Below, in pieces: positions 46,287 through 59,548 of a stretch of DNA of 64,000 nt. The DNA lies in the NCBI GenBank assembly GCA_035578155.1, contig JAPWDM010000008.1, positions 25,940,598-26,004,597 on the forward strand. The letters are read 5' to 3'. Numbering within the stretch: position 1 is the first letter of the stretch; each line of letters opens with the position of its first letter. Both the position numbers and the translations under genes were made by a program. This DNA is from Brachynemurus nebulosus (Eukaryota; Arthropoda; Insecta; Neuroptera; Myrmeleontidae). The notes beneath the pieces are model-generated. The model was not told where the DNA came from, did not search any database, and saw only the letters and a program-made list of their open reading frames with translations.

Positions 46287-46290
46287 TTAA

Positions 46291-46376
46291 CACATTGGCG
46301 ATCATAACCAATAATGACGAAACACATGGAATTGCTAACGCGGTACAGCTGCACGCCGCCCATGACCGCCAACGTG
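46291..46376. mobile_element. TTAA-flanked MITE, 86 bp (piggyBac-like)
   Basis: CACATTGGCGATCAT at left and ATGACCGCCAACGTG at right are inverted with two mismatches. TTAA at 46287-46290 and 46377-46380. Lies 80 bp left of the P-like element. Confidence 0.75.
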
Positions 46377-46963
46377 TTAAAACGTTCTCGTCATTCATAC
46401 GAGTGGAACAGACAAAATAAACATACACACAAATTTGGTAGTTAGATACCAACCTTACCTTAGTCACAGTATAAGTAATAGTATGTATATACATACAGTA
46501 TACTCTCTTAATATCTTCCTTCCTTATTTAAAGTATGTATGTTCATTTTTCCCTCTTTTGTTATGTTAAATTTGGTTTTAATTATGTTTAAATCTATAAC
46601 AAATGACTGTTTCAGGGTTATCAATGAATTTATAATTTTGCTTATTTATCTGAATACCATAAAATACTTAATTTTATTTAAGTTTGATTTAAATACAAGA
46701 AATGTAAATTATGATACCGTTTTTAATACTGAAAAAAATTTCCCAAGCAATCTGAATGTAAGAATTTATTATCTAAAACATTATTTCCTTTAAATTTTTA
46801 TAAATTATCGAAAAAAGTTTTACTACTTAATTTTATTTACTTACCAAATTTGAATCAATTTACTTCTAAATTTTTAGAAAATTTATAATGTATAAAACGA
46901 AGACAGGAAATAGGAAATAAAAAGTAAGAAACTGAAATATAGTATTTTGTTTTTATTTTAATT

Positions 46964-49556
46964 TTACAAATTTGAAACAGATATGATTTTCCGATCTTTT
47001 TTATTTTTAGATTTAAAGTTACGGTTACTGAATTTTAGAGTATAATAGATTCGCAACCTTACAAAAAGCTTGTTTAAATATTCCGTTGGGAAACATTGGC
47101 AAGGTTTATTAAAATTTACTAAATTAATTTTTTTAAGTATTTCATTACCAATGTTCCCTATCATACTTTCTTCAAAGTGTTTTCTAAAAATAGCTTCTAT
47201 ACTTTCAATATACTTTATAAATTCGTCTGGTGGCATTTTCAAATTTCCGAAAAGCGAATTCGTGGTATTATATGCTTTAAAATGAGTGAAAATATTTACC
47301 ATATTTAAATTTTGATTTTGATTCATGGCATACGTTTTAGTGTCTTTGCAAGAATGTTGTTTTAAACATTTGTTGAACAAATACCCGCTTACATATGTAA
47401 TTCCATTTTGTTCCGGGATATCAAATACATAATCATCCGTATCAATATGTATTTCATTAGATATATTTAAGTTTGTCCTATCCCAAGACTGCATTTTTAG
47501 AATATCATTCGATCTGGCGAAAAACTGATCAAAATCTTCTGTACAATTACTTTCTTTGGAATGATTCAAATATTTTATCAAAAATATTTTTTTAAATGCT
47601 CTTAAAAATTGCACGGGAGTAGGCTCCAAACAGTTACCTCCATGTTGTCGAATCATTCCAAAAAAATTCTCAATGCAGTCTTGATTAAGACGCCGTAAAA
47701 ATAGGAACTTAATTTCATTGGATTTTATATCATTCCAAAGCCCCATTATACTATTTATTGAAATTATAAGTCCCCCTAAAAACTTTATGGATTTTGTAAC
47801 GTCTTTCCCGTCAAATCTTTTTAAAACTTTAATATTTGAAAAAATATATTTAGCTTTTTCCAGGAGCTCTATTTGATATGGTGCCCCTGAAAAAGCTCGG
47901 CAGTATTTATTATTAGATTTGACAGTACTTGAGTTTAAAATATCAAATAATTTGTTGACTACATTTATAAAATCAATCGTCCCCTGAGCTGCAGCTGGTA
48001 GAGCATTGAATTCAACGTATGTACTCATACTAGCAACTACACTATTGCTAAAAATTTGGACGGCCAATTTAACTTTCATTTTTTGAAAGTTTGTCGGCGC
48101 TAAATGACCGTCCGTTAGTTTTGGAGCCAACCTTATTTTTTTGGATTTATCTTTTTCGTAAAAACTTAATATATCTTCCCACGATGCCCTACTTTCTCCT
48201 ACAAAAACAAAATTCGAAGTAATCAAATTGTTTCGCACCGATTTGATCAAATGTGGAATATCGAAGATATAAAATACTTTTTTACTATCCACAAAAAAGT
48301 AAGGTTGGCTCTCTGAAACGCCTTCTTTCTTTGAAAAATCAATAAAGTTAGAGCCTTGATCTGATATAAATCCTTTGACTTTAAATCCTATTTCATTCAT
48401 TATTTGAATCGAATTACATATAAGTTGATCTAGTTCAGCGTAATTCTTACCTTCAGCCACAAAACAATATGCAACAGGTTGCTTCCAATTCGAAAAAATG
48501 CCTCTAGCCATCAGAACAAAAGCATATTTGGCTGGTTGCAAATCTTTATTAAAACCTACATCATGCAAACCGATCACTTTATCTTTTTTAATATCATAAA
48601 ACAGATGCCGTTTTAAGGACATCTCGTCAGCACAAATCATACAGTATTTGCTCATTTCGTCCATATTAGAAATTTTAGTTGTCAGCATCTTCACAATATT
48701 TTCACATACGCCCGTTGAAAAATGAATATTTATTCTATTTAATGTGCTAACTGACGGAAGATGTAAGACGTTTTGTAAAATACTGTAAGCACGTGGACTT
48801 GCAAAATAAACGGACATAGCAAACATTTTGAATTCTGTGTCATATCTAAAATAATAAAAATATAATTACTAATTTTTATATTATAGAATTTAAAATTATA
48901 TCCATGAATAATGAAAAAAGACTGTATTCTCAAAACCACATATGTACCTATTTCCTTTCGAATTAGAGTTGATATTTGCTTGTGTTTTTACCAAAGGTAT
49001 AAATTTTGGTGGTAAAAACTTTTCACAAGCAGATAAAAATTTATCTTTAGTAATCGGTTCTTCAAGTCGAATTTTTTTCTAAAGAGCTTTTAACTGATTG
49101 CTTAATTTTCGTTTCTTTGGGGACATTATCGATGCTTGCACAGAACAGTCAGAAACTGCAACAGTTGTAGATTGAATTCCGACTGATGATTTCGAAGGCT
49201 GACATTTTGAAGCTTCTTGCTTCACGATCAACGTCGGTACTGCAATCCGTTTTAATTTATTTGGATGAGCACCAAACGAAGACTTTTCAAAATGACTCGA
49301 GCACAAGCGATAGCTACTATTTAGAATTCTTATGTCTAAATTTAAAAGGTCATTACGACCCACTGCAAGCAACCACTGGCGATTTCTATAAAAAAAAAGT
49401 CAAATTTATTATTAATTCAAGTTTATATTAGTAATAAACAAATGATAATAAAAATTCTTACCTTTCAGGATCCAAAGGAATTCTAAAAAAACTTAAATCT
49501 GGATGATTTTTTGCTGTATTTGAACAGCCTTTTGCTATACAAACATTACCGGGCAT
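46964..49556 (-). pseudogene. P-element / THAP9-like transposase with one in-frame stop
   Basis: Exons on the minus strand: 49556-49462, 49385-48948, 48845-46964; phases agree and introns are GT-AG. The first two exons encode a THAP zinc finger: Cys6, Cys11, FFRIPLDPER, Trp36, Cys60-x2-His63, AVPTL at 80-84. After the THAP domain the frame meets TAG at 49079-49081, where relatives have a coiled-coil region. The frame then continues open through KFLPPKF, an RNase-H-like core (CADEMSLK, GFISDQGSN), the inserted GTP-binding-type domain, and LNQDCIENFFGMIRQHGG with the likely catalytic Glu. The product as written would be about 133 residues, THAP only. The downstream 620-codon frame (from Met at 48826) is otherwise intact. 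It could be a read error at one base; alternatively a nonsense mutation. Confidence 0.9.
49082..49556 (-). CDS. THAP-domain-only product of the P-like element
   Basis: This is the part translatable before the stop: exon 1 (49556-49462) plus exon 2 down to 49082, about 133 residues. It holds a complete C2CH THAP DNA-binding domain with all four metal ligands and the AVPTL end motif, then a basic tail (PKKRKLSNQ). In P elements the THAP domain binds subterminal element DNA, and shortened proteins can repress transposition. Repressor activity here is only inference. Confidence 0.6.
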
Positions 49557-50189
49557 TTTTAATTTTTTTTTTTACTTAATTTACTTATTATTATTTTTTA
49601 ATATTAATTTGATAATTTAAAGAATTTAATAGAAATTAAAATTATAAAAAAGAGAAAAAAGACAAGAACGTAAGCTAAGAACTAAAGACAAAAAAATTAT
49701 AATTATTAAACTTACTCTACAATTATTATTAATTCAAAACTATTAAAAAATATTACAGATTTTAAAAATAGGAAAATTAAAAAAAGATTAAAAATTATAA
49801 GCAATATTTGAAAATAGCAATAATTGAAAACACGACGATAAATTGAAATGAATTTGGAAATATTTTTTATTTTCCTCTGTCAATACACCACTATTGTTAT
49901 TTGCTACCTTAGTTACAAGTGTATTTTTTTTCAAATTTTTTAAACACAATTCAAAAAAATAGTAGTGAAACCATAGTAATTAGTCCCAATTATACTAATT
50001 TTATTTTTTGCCCACTAGATACTGTAGTAATGTTGAACCAATATAATATGGATTTAATAAGTGCATTTCATATACCAAATAATTTTGGATATCCATTGGG
50101 GGATCGGTCCGCCAACACACAGTCTATAGTTGTCTTTATCTACGTCAAGTGAATCTACTGTATGTATACATACTATTACTTATACTGTG

Positions 50190-50671
50190 CCTTAGTTCTA
50201 CCCAAATTTTACTTTTTTTGCAAAGAATACTCACTATTAGCAACGCATAGTTTCACTTGCGCCTCTGAACGTAAAATTGTTGTATTTGAAGGGTCCATTT
50301 ACGACTAATTTATGATAGAATAATCACCGGAAAAAATCTATAATCCATTTTCTATAAAAATATGGGTAATTTTATCATACTATATATAAATAATATAATC
50401 CCTTTTGAAGTGGAAACTTCTATAGCGAGGATAACTTCTACGTGAGAGTATAATGAAATCTGTAATGCGAGAGTGTAATGAAATCCGCAATGGTCAAAAG
50501 TGAAAACAGTAATACTCTGGCTGTAATAAAATTTGTAATGATTGTAAGGTGGTTAGTTTATCATTGCTAAGTAATTAATAAAATATCGTTCAAATTATTT
50601 ATTTATCCAAAATATTCTTGATGTTTTATTTTGTATTATTTAAACTTAGATTCAAGTTGGTACTTATATAT
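50190..50671. other. Short intergenic interval with a small tandem motif
   Basis: No gene. GAGAGTATAATGAAATCTGTAATG is followed at 50468 by a similar GAGAGTGTAATGAAATCCGC unit, then further TAATAAAATTTGTAATG, a short degenerate tandem. Confidence 0.45.
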
Positions 50672-52100
50672 CAGTGGTTCCCAAAGTGGTCCCTACGGAC
50701 CCCCAGAGGTCCCCGGGATCATTCAGGGGGTCCGTGGATGTTTAAAATTTATTTAGGGGTCCCTGAACAACGTCAGGAGGTCCGCGCAGCGTTTAATATA
50801 AAATAAAAAGATTGTGACAAATTTTTATTAATATAGAAGTTAAATAACAATGAACAAATTATTAGCGATTTTTACAACCTAAGTATTTTCATCTTGTATC
50901 TGAAATAATTTTTTTTAAAAATTCATTTTGTATTTTGTATTTAGATACATTCTTTTGGTATCTTAGTATTTTATAAATACTAAATGAGCACGATAATTCG
51001 AACAAAATATCGTATCATAAGTTAAGAAGTCCCAGTCCATTGAATGAGCATTATGGGTTATTGTGCAGAAGCTGTTGATTGCTTTTCCGTCTTCCTATTT
51101 GGTAAAATGTGGGTTCAGTGTCGTTATAAGCCTCATCACAAAAAAAGAAACCGACCAGAAATTAATACTCGCGGGAATTTGCGGTTACTACTCACAAACA
51201 TTGAGCCGGTCATAAATACATTCATAACATCCCATCAGGTTTATCCAAGTCATTTTTTTTTTTGTATTTCTTTAAAAAAAAAAGTTATAATTTCAATAAA
51301 TATCTACTTCTTCAACAAAACATTTTATGTACGACTGAATCATAAAAGCCTATTTTATTACATTGTTAGGAGATATAAAAAGTATTACTTTTTGGCACTA
51401 GTTGCATAATGAAAAACAAAAAGCACTAGTGCCATAAAGAATAGTCTACTTGATAAATTTTAATTTCAGTTTTACAATAAACAGAAAACACACTAACTTT
51501 ATTTGTATACCATATTTACAAATTTCGGCATAATTAATATTAATTACACAATCTGAACTTTTATTAATATTTATTCCAGGCAGTTTTTTCTCCTTTCTTC
51601 TTTAAATATTAATAAGTTTAGTTCAAAAATCGTTTAAAAATGCTCCAATATTTTATTAGCTTTAGATGACAGATAATAACCAAAGCATACTTTAAACACA
51701 ATTTTGTCTATGCCAACTATATATAAAATACATTTTTTATTTAAAGTATAGACGTGAGATTTATAAATTCGATTTTTATCGATAACTAGGAATTTTAACA
51801 GTCGTACATAAAGCTTTGTATGCAACTTGTACATAATTTGACTTTATAAACTCGCCCTTTTTTATTAGCCTCGCTCAGCCATAATCACAGCTCGTTCATA
51901 AAGATCTTCATTATGTACTTGTTGCATAAATAGCTATTTTTTATATTTTATTTTTACGCCACCATTTACCATTCAAAACATCAAAATTAAATTTGTGTTT
52001 TTTCTAAATTATGCATTTATGTAGTTTTTCACCCAGGGTCCGTGAGCAAGTTTTGACTATGAAAAGGGGTCCGTGGGACAAAAGAGTTTGAGAACCACTG
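50672..52100 (+). mobile_element. Decayed hAT element, 1429 bp
   Basis: Ends CAGTGGTTCCCAAAGTGG and the complement of CAGTGGTTCTCAAACTC are typical hAT termini. The 8-bp flanks TTATATAT and CTATATAT match at 7 of 8. The subterminal zones repeat GGTCCGTGG. A transposase C-terminal remnant lies inside, on the + strand. Confidence 0.85.
51044..51270 (+). pseudogene. hAT transposase C-terminal remnant
   Basis: The + frame includes RGNLRLLLTNIEPVINTF and HQVYPSH. This resembles the C-terminal end of ZBED5/FAM200-type hAT transposases, which end in a similar L-R-x-x-LTxIEP...QxHPSH pattern. The catalytic domain is missing. The call rests on a short motif. Confidence 0.55.
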
Positions 52101-52370
52101 CTATATATATATAGTAAAGGTACAGCAACATGTCATTATCAAGAAATCTCATTTTTTTAATAATATATACGATATATACTATATTTCTATTTACAAAAAT
52201 AACTTTACTTCCATTATTATTACCTATCAATTAATTCCTAGCCTTTTCAGATTATAGTAAAATTAAATCTATGGAAACTAAAATAAATTTAAGATTAAAA
52301 CAATCAATTCATATTAAATATGTTTTGTATCTGTATTATCTCAAAGCCAACCTTCAGACATAAATTATTT

Positions 52371-52599
52371 CAGGGCTGGATCTAGGAGGACAGCGGGGGT
52401 ACCTGCCCCGGGTGCCAGGTTTTGTGGGCGCCAAAAATACAAGTTCGGGGGCACCAAAATATTGAATTTGGCGTTTTTTTTTGCTCGTCACTTGATTTTT
52501 GTAGGGGGAAACAAGTTAACTACATTTCCATTTTAGGGAAAGACGGGGCGTCATTTTTTCACGGTGCCCCGGCCGCCACTTAGGGTAGATTCGGCCCTG
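52371..52599. mobile_element. hAT MITE, 229 bp
   Basis: Ends CAGGGCTGGATCTAG and TAGATTCGGCCCTG are inverted. Perfect 8-bp duplication AATTATTT (52363-52370, 52600-52607). GC-rich blocks around a core TTTTTTGCTCGTCACTTGATT are shared with relics at 8067, 11013 and 29031. Confidence 0.9.
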
Positions 52600-52772
52600 A
52601 ATTATTTCATGGTAAATAGACAATTTTGGTTATCGCTTCTTGTTCTAACCTGATCACGTTTAATCTTGAAGTTGGTTTTAAAATAATTTTTTATTATTTG
52701 TTTTCCACATTTTAGCGAATTTCCAGAATGTAATTCAGCAACCCGGGATCATGGCAGAAATTTGTTTTGAGG

Positions 52773-52773
<1 letters not shown>

Positions 52774-52844
<71 letters not shown>

Positions 52845-53191
52845 GTGTGTGTGTGTGTCCAAACGGTAACTCTCGAACGAATGTCTTACTTTTACGAAAT
52901 TTGTGGAAAATATTGGAAGTCCCAAACTGTTGAACGAGTTCGTTAACCAAACACGTCCGATGCCCGGAACATGGTTTTTTTGGCAATTTTCGTGTAAAAA
53001 ATTAGTTTTTTGCCAAAATTTCCCCCTTATTTAAAAATTTTTGCGACATTTTTTACACCATTGAAACGAGGAGAAAAATCACACAAAAAAGGTCTTTAAA
53101 CTATTATTCTATGTCAACTAGTTTCCGAGAAAAAAAAATTTTTTTTAACGGAAATTCGCTATGTTATGCAGGATGCTGTGACAGGGGGTAT
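52774..53191 (-). repeat. Dispersed repeat with 41-bp head and (TA)n tail
   Basis: Read on the minus strand it begins at 53191 with CCCCTGTCACAGCATCCTGC, passes a short MPKKP frame that matches 4961, and ends in (TG)n followed by (TA)n (52774-52841). The head also occurs at 1462-1502 and 55697-55738. Confidence 0.7.
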
Positions 53192-54149
53192 TTGTTATTG
53201 GTTTAACGGCGACTTGCACAATAGAGGTCCTATCTATAGAATATATTTATACACTTTTGACTCGTTGTAAGGAACAATAAAAAAATTGAAATAGAATCAT
53301 ATATCTTACTCTTTTTAGATAATAAAATTCGCATATACGTGAATCACAAATCACGAATCACAATCTTTTAACTAACTATAACTTTAAAATCTGAATGGCA
53401 TTTATAAGAAAGAATATCACTTCAATTACTCTATATTAAAATTAAAAATTTATTTTGTTTTATAAATTTTACATAAATAACTTAACAACTAAATCTTGTA
53501 AACTATTTTAGTATATTTAAATAAATTTATTCAATTTAAAACACAATATACAGATAAGTCAATATATATTTGGCACAACACAACGCGTTAAAATTTTCCA
53601 GTTTCATTAATTCATAACTACATATTATAATATTTATTCTACAAACAAAACTGTAAATTAAAAAAAAAAAAAATTAATAAACAAAAATAATACATAATAT
53701 TGTGTCCGCCAATAATTGTCCAATTAGGTAACATATATTCTTGTAGCGCAACTACAGCATTTTTAATAGTACGTAAATTACGTATGTAATTTTTAATATT
53801 AATTTATAGACTTTTCTATTATAAATTTTATTAACTTGTGCAAAATATTTTATATACATAAAAATTATATCAAAAACGTTCAATCGTTATGACGATAAAT
53901 AGTTTACAAAAATGAGTTGTAAACTAGATTTTTAAATTCACTCTATGTTCACACTGATTAGCATTTTATAGTATTACTTTATAATCTACAGTACGTGTAA
54001 GACTGAATTTGATCATTTTAAATTACATAACCTGTTTATTTCTTTGAAACAAATCTATATTTACAACAGGTTTAAAAATATTTACAGAATTCTGAAGTTT
54101 TACAGTAAGATTTCTAATGCAAAATTTATATAGGTATAACAAGTCTGTC
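53192..54149. other. AT-rich intergenic stretch
   Basis: Nothing recognised. Confidence 0.5.
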
Positions 54150-54400
54150 ATGCCAAAGATAGACATTCAAGAGTTTTTAGACTATGTGTCCAATTTAAGA
54201 GTAAATTGTAAAAGTAACTATTCATAAAGTTGATAGTTCACTGTCCACTTAAGAGTACTTTCAATAACTTTCACTCTCTGGAAAGGTGTCTCTGACAGTG
54301 CTCTCAAAACCTTGTCGATTTATAACAAGTTGACCCAATCGACAGTTGATGTCAGATTTGGATTAAGAGAGGTTAATACGATTTTTGTTTACTAGAGTCG
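54150..54400. repeat. Inverted partner of 59900-60100
   Basis: About 200 bp, including AAGTTGATAGTTCACTGTCC and ACTTTCAATAACTTTCACTC, is the reverse complement of 59905-60095 with moderate divergence. It belongs to the same sequence family as the foldback at 55125-55570 (GTCCACTT, CTGTCGGA motifs). Confidence 0.7.
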
Positions 54401-55124
54401 TCAAAAAAAGTTACAGATAAAGAAAAATTTACTTCATTTATATTTTAAAATAGAAATAATTGGTTCAAAACAATTTCTCAAATTATCCAGTTTACGTTGG
54501 ACTTGTGCTGAACCAAACCCTAAGCGTATGTATAAAAAAATGTGGATAGCAGTGTGTCAGATACCGCTTAAGGCATTTAGTTGGTCAGTGTCGGTCACCG
54601 AATGCACAATGATTGTAATGTATTGTTAAGACCATTATTGCTTGAACTGCACGTTGCTCTGTCCGATAATACGTGTTATGTAGTTGTGTGTGTGAATACT
54701 CAAACAGAAGCAAACATCAAACCCACACCATTACAAACAGTGTGTACCTACACCACATAGTGGTGGGAAGTAGAGGGGATTTTTTTGTCTACACTGGTAT
54801 CATTAGTACAGAGATAGCAACTTGGTTTCTGAATTATTCTGTGTGCTGAACATTCAATTGTAAATGCAATTTTAATTATTTTAAATCGTAAATTATTTTT
54901 ATGATCACAATTTTTATAATTTTCATGTTTTATATTTAAAAAAAAAATTGAATTTCTGACAAATATTTTATTTTATTTTATTTATTTACTTTGTAGTTTC
55001 TTCTTAGTCTATTCGATCCATTCCTTTCTATCCATTTTTAAAATAACTTGAATAATTAACCCTGATATTTCTTTAAAAATATTCAATTTAACAAAATTAA
55101 AACATAAAAAATCTATATAAATAC

Positions 55125-55570
55125 AGCTAAGAGTGCTATCACAATACGAACATGTTTCAAATTTTTAGAATAACTGTCGGAGAGAGGAGTATATACTTGT
55201 CCACTTGACAGAACTAGAAATTTGTCTACTATCCGAGAATTTTTTTATAAACTGTCGGATAGAAGTATCAATTACATGTCCACTTCTAATTACGACTCTA
55301 TGGAGCAACTCTCAACAGTTTTTTCTCTCAGATGGACACTTAACCGAGAGGAACGTATCCATCTGAGAGAAAAACTATCGAGAACTGCTCTCGAGAGTCG
55401 TAATTAGAAGTGAACACAGGACTGATAGTACTATCCGACAGTTCACGCAAAAACTCTCGGAGAGTAGATAAATTTCTAGTTATTTCAAGTGGACAAACAT
55501 AAATTCATCTCTCCGACAGTTACTCTCAAAATTCGAAACATGTTCGTATTATGACAACACTCTCAGCAAT
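55125..55570. repeat. Foldback repeat with about 200-bp arms
   Basis: Left arm 55125-55340 and right arm 55350-55570 are inverted copies; examples are CTTCTAATTACGACTCT pairing with AGTCGTAATTAGAAG, and CTCTCAGATGGA pairing with TCCATCTGAGAG. The outer ends AGAGTGCTATCACAATACGAAC and its complement are clear. The plus-strand frame across the centre reflects the palindrome, not a gene. Confidence 0.85.
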
Positions 55571-55696
55571 ATTATATTGATTTTGTGCGTTGTTTCTATT
55601 TTTACTAATTTGTCGTATTTTGTTGTACACAGAATGTAGGTATTATACCATTATACTTTTTATTTGTTTAATAAAAAATTGTTAAATTGAATATTA

Positions 55697-56038
55697 AAAT
55701 ACCCCTGTCGCAGCATCTGCATAACATAGCGAATTTCCAAATATTGGGCACTGGCGGATCTCATCTAAGACCTGTACCCAGTTAAAATAGTTTAGCTTTC
55801 TAAGAGTAAAAGAATTTTTGAAATCGGCTGAGTAATTGGTTTTGGTATTTTTGGGATCCAAAAACCCGAACGGACCTTGTGCAGCATAGTTGTATCCATC
55901 TAAAATAATTTAGTTCTTTAGCAGTGAGAAAATTGTCTAAATCGGTTCGATAGCTTATTTTTGGCGTTTTCGGATCCGCAGGATCCCGGTGGACCTCATT
56001 AAAAAATCAGCTCGACCGTATATTCTAGGCAAACTGTG

Positions 56039-56121
<83 letters not shown>
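55697..56121 (+). repeat. Dispersed repeat with the same head and (TA)n tail
   Basis: Starts with ACCCCTGTCGCAGCATCTGC, then two diverged tandem units of about 115 bp (about 55755-55860 and 55870-55980, each ending GGATCC), and closes in (TA)n at 56040-56121. The middle part does not match the 52774 copy. The tandem units resemble non-LTR retroelement 3' tails, but no reverse transcriptase is present. Confidence 0.65.
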
Positions 56122-56124
<3 letters not shown>

Positions 56125-59100
56125 GGTGTAAAGTAAATAAGTTTCATAATTTGCAGGAGAGAAAGGTCTCAGTCTACTAATTAAGTATTGCTAGTTAAAT
56201 TTTACCGATCAAGTTTCATTTCAGAAATTTTCGATTGTCAAAAACGTGTTAAAAAATGGCCCCTAGAAAAAAAAACTTAATCAGGCTCTGATTACTTATC
56301 ATTTTTTTCCTTTGCTTTTTTGAATGTAAATTTTTTTGTCAACAAAATATTTTTACCTGCTTGTTTACGGAATCTTTTGAAAATAGTTATACAGTAGTGT
56401 CCATAAAAATTTAAACATAATTTTTAATGAGACAATTTACGTCGCATATCAAATAGATCGATTTCGTCAAATCTCATTAAATTATTTGGAAATTTAACAA
56501 AGTTCACTAGATATTTATTTTCTCCAATACCAATAATACGAGCCCTTACCGAAAAAAAAATTGACCACCCCAATTTTGAGAAAAACGATTTCAAAGTTTT
56601 GTAATTTTAACACGGGTTCTTATGGGAAAATTCTATTTTTTTAGAATAAAATGAAAACGTGTCAAAGGAATTTGATAAAAATTGAATGTTATTTAATACA
56701 AAGTTACAAACCATATTTAATAAGAAATAAAAATTATTGACCACGCCGATTTTGAAATATAATTTAAAAACATCATTTTACTACGTTTTTACAACATTTT
56801 TTCAACAATTCTTTTAAATTGCTACAACATAAGTGCGCGGAAATACAAAAAACAAGTGGTATACAAATATAATAACTGAAGAATATCAATACATTATTTA
56901 ATTTTTGATAAAATAAAGTTTTTTTGCTGAGATAAACTTTTGTACCTGACTATCTCAGAGCAAGTACGTTAAGTTGAAGTATTTTTATGACACAACAATT
57001 AAATTTTAAAACATTTCTAAAATATACAATTGGTTTATTATTCACGCACATACACATACTTTTAATTTTAATACTTTGATTTAAAAAAATTATAAATCGC
57101 TAATTTATTTTCACACAGTTAATTCATGCAACAATCACATTGTTCCATCTTTATTCTGGATCACATATTCACATAATCACACATACACATTCAACTACAA
57201 ATGCATATACATACTTATAAAATAAATAGGTTACTGGTGTTTCCAAAACACATAAATATATTCAGTTTGACAGGTAATAAAATATCATGTTTATGTATGT
57301 CTTTAAAAAATAATTTTCAAAAATTAGGGTTCCGAAGAACTCTGGAAGTTCTTATAATTTTTTGATTGTAACATTTTCAGAATTTCCACGCTTTTGCATG
57401 TATGAAAACGAAATTTTGTAAATACAATACATGCTACAGATAGATATCTCAATTAACCGTCAGTAAAAAAATTTCTTTCTTAATTTCTTATGGTACCCAT
57501 CTTCCGTATTTAAAGCTGGGCATAAACACTTTTAGTACACTCAGTAAGTGAAATTTTACGTCAAAGTATATTCTGATATTAGATAACATTTCCAAAAATT
57601 CAAATCAAAATTATTAAGAGAAATTTAGAAGAGAAGAGAACTTACGAAAATTTTTTTTCGTAAGTTCCTTCAAAAATAATTGTTTGCAGCATATCATTAA
57701 AAAAATCTTTTAAAATCAAGTTAAGGTTCCTTTAACAACTTCTAATCTTTACACCTTGTTTCAGAAATATTGTATGTCGAAGTCCATGTGGTTTGTAAGG
57801 AATCCAATTACCACTTAATTGACCCTTAAGTAACACAAGTACAAATATATTTATTTATTTTCACAGTAAACCGTAAAAAAATATGCTATGCGATGTATTT
57901 TATCTCCAAAAATACAAAAACGCAAATAACTCAGGAACTCGGCTTAATGTGTGTTAAATACGCACTTGGCCAACTCCTTGATTATCAATGGTTGATGTGA
58001 TGATATCATATCATCATGATTGTCTGTGAATCCCCAAGTACATATGTATGTGAGCATGTCTGTAATTGTTTATTTAAAAAAAATGTTTTGACGATTTTGA
58101 CACACTGGGAAATGAAAAGGAATATTTATCAATTTGAATGAATCAATAGATAAGGTAAATGACCCAAAATCAGACAGTGTCTTAAAATCAAACGTTTATA
58201 TTATTTTAAAGAATTTAAAAAAATTCTGCTTTTAAAACGTTCGTTTTGTATATTTCGATTTATTTTTAACAAATATTGTACTAAAATTAATGATCAATTA
58301 GTTATTTTGCGAAATATACAACAAAACAGTATTAATTTTCATATTAGCAGAAATTGGAAAAGTACATTATTAACTAATATGTACGTGTAATAAATAAAGC
58401 AATTTTTCAATAAATTATACTTAAATGCATCTTTATAATTTTTTTTTTTTTTAATTTGAGCTAAAGCGTTTATAGTCAAAATTATGGACACTGTTGAATT
58501 TAAAAACACGAAAATAAGTTCACAAAGGTATTGAATTTAGAGCTAAGTTCTTATGGTAGATGTCGAAATTATGTGCCATTGCAGTAGTACAAAAATTCTT
58601 ATTTTTTGTATTTTATCTTTCTATTTTTCTTAAGTGATAATTTATCTAAAGTAAAAATTTTGGTCTGGTTGTTGACAAAAGACTTTCAGCCTTTCCAACG
58701 AATTTTAAATTATTTTAGGAAAATATGTTTGGTTCTTCCTTAAAGTGTCGGAATTTGGGACATTTACCTTACTGTATATTTGCTTACACAATAGACGGAC
58801 TACTATGTATGTTTATAGTACGTAAATTTTTAAATGTGTTTTGTATCAGCTTGTTGGTATAATAGAACAAATTTGGTAAAATAATTGTACAATAATGATA
58901 ATTAATGCCGAAGTTTGGAATTCTCTGTTACAGTTTTCCGCTAAAGTTACTCACTTATGAATAAAAATTCACTTTTTAATCTGTGTTGTGTACCAACAAT
59001 ATTAACAACAATGTTTTATGACAGTTAAAGGAAAGTGTTTATTTTGGTTTGTTTAAAAATTCAAGTGTAATTTTTAATGTAATTTTTAATTAAATTAATA

Positions 59101-59548
59101 CTTGTAATTAAAGTAATGCAACTAAATATTTGTAATTAAAGAAATGCAACAATACCAGAGTTACGGTTCTTGCAATATTCATAACGTCCTGTTAAATAAA
59201 AACATACAAAAATATTTCAAACATATTTTAACCAAAATTTATGAAAAGCAGTGTTCGGTTTTTTTTTTTACTATACAGTACCTATCAATTCAAAAGTCGG
59301 CAGATGTTTACATATTGTCGTAAAATAAAAAAAAAATTTATTTTTATTTTTAAAAAATTTTTATTATACAGGGTGCGAATAATTTTAGTTTGGTCAGAGG
59401 CGTATTCAGAGAAATTCATATTAAACGATGAGCTGGCTGGGATGCGATTTTCTCAGATAGCGAATTCCGAAAAAATTTTTATGTCTTCGGCAATTTTACA
59501 CCGAGATAAACCATCTCTCAAAAGGATGAAACTTATTTACTTTACACC

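Larger units (their letters stand above)
46465..50189 (-). mobile_element. P-element-like transposon, 3725 bp
   Basis: The inverted ends are about 34-36 bp: left CACAGTATAAGTAATAGTAT... at 46465, right its near-exact reverse complement ending at 50189 (one TA unit differs). A 7-bp direct repeat CCTTAGT flanks both ends (46458-46464, 50190-50196); P elements normally make 8 bp, so one base may have changed. The transposase inside is on the minus strand, of THAP/P type, with three exons. One in-frame stop makes this copy probably inactive. Confidence 0.88.

Noticed and set aside
49919..50152. 77-codon + frame near the right end of the P-like element.
   Set aside because: Lies in the element's untranslated end region with no known motif.
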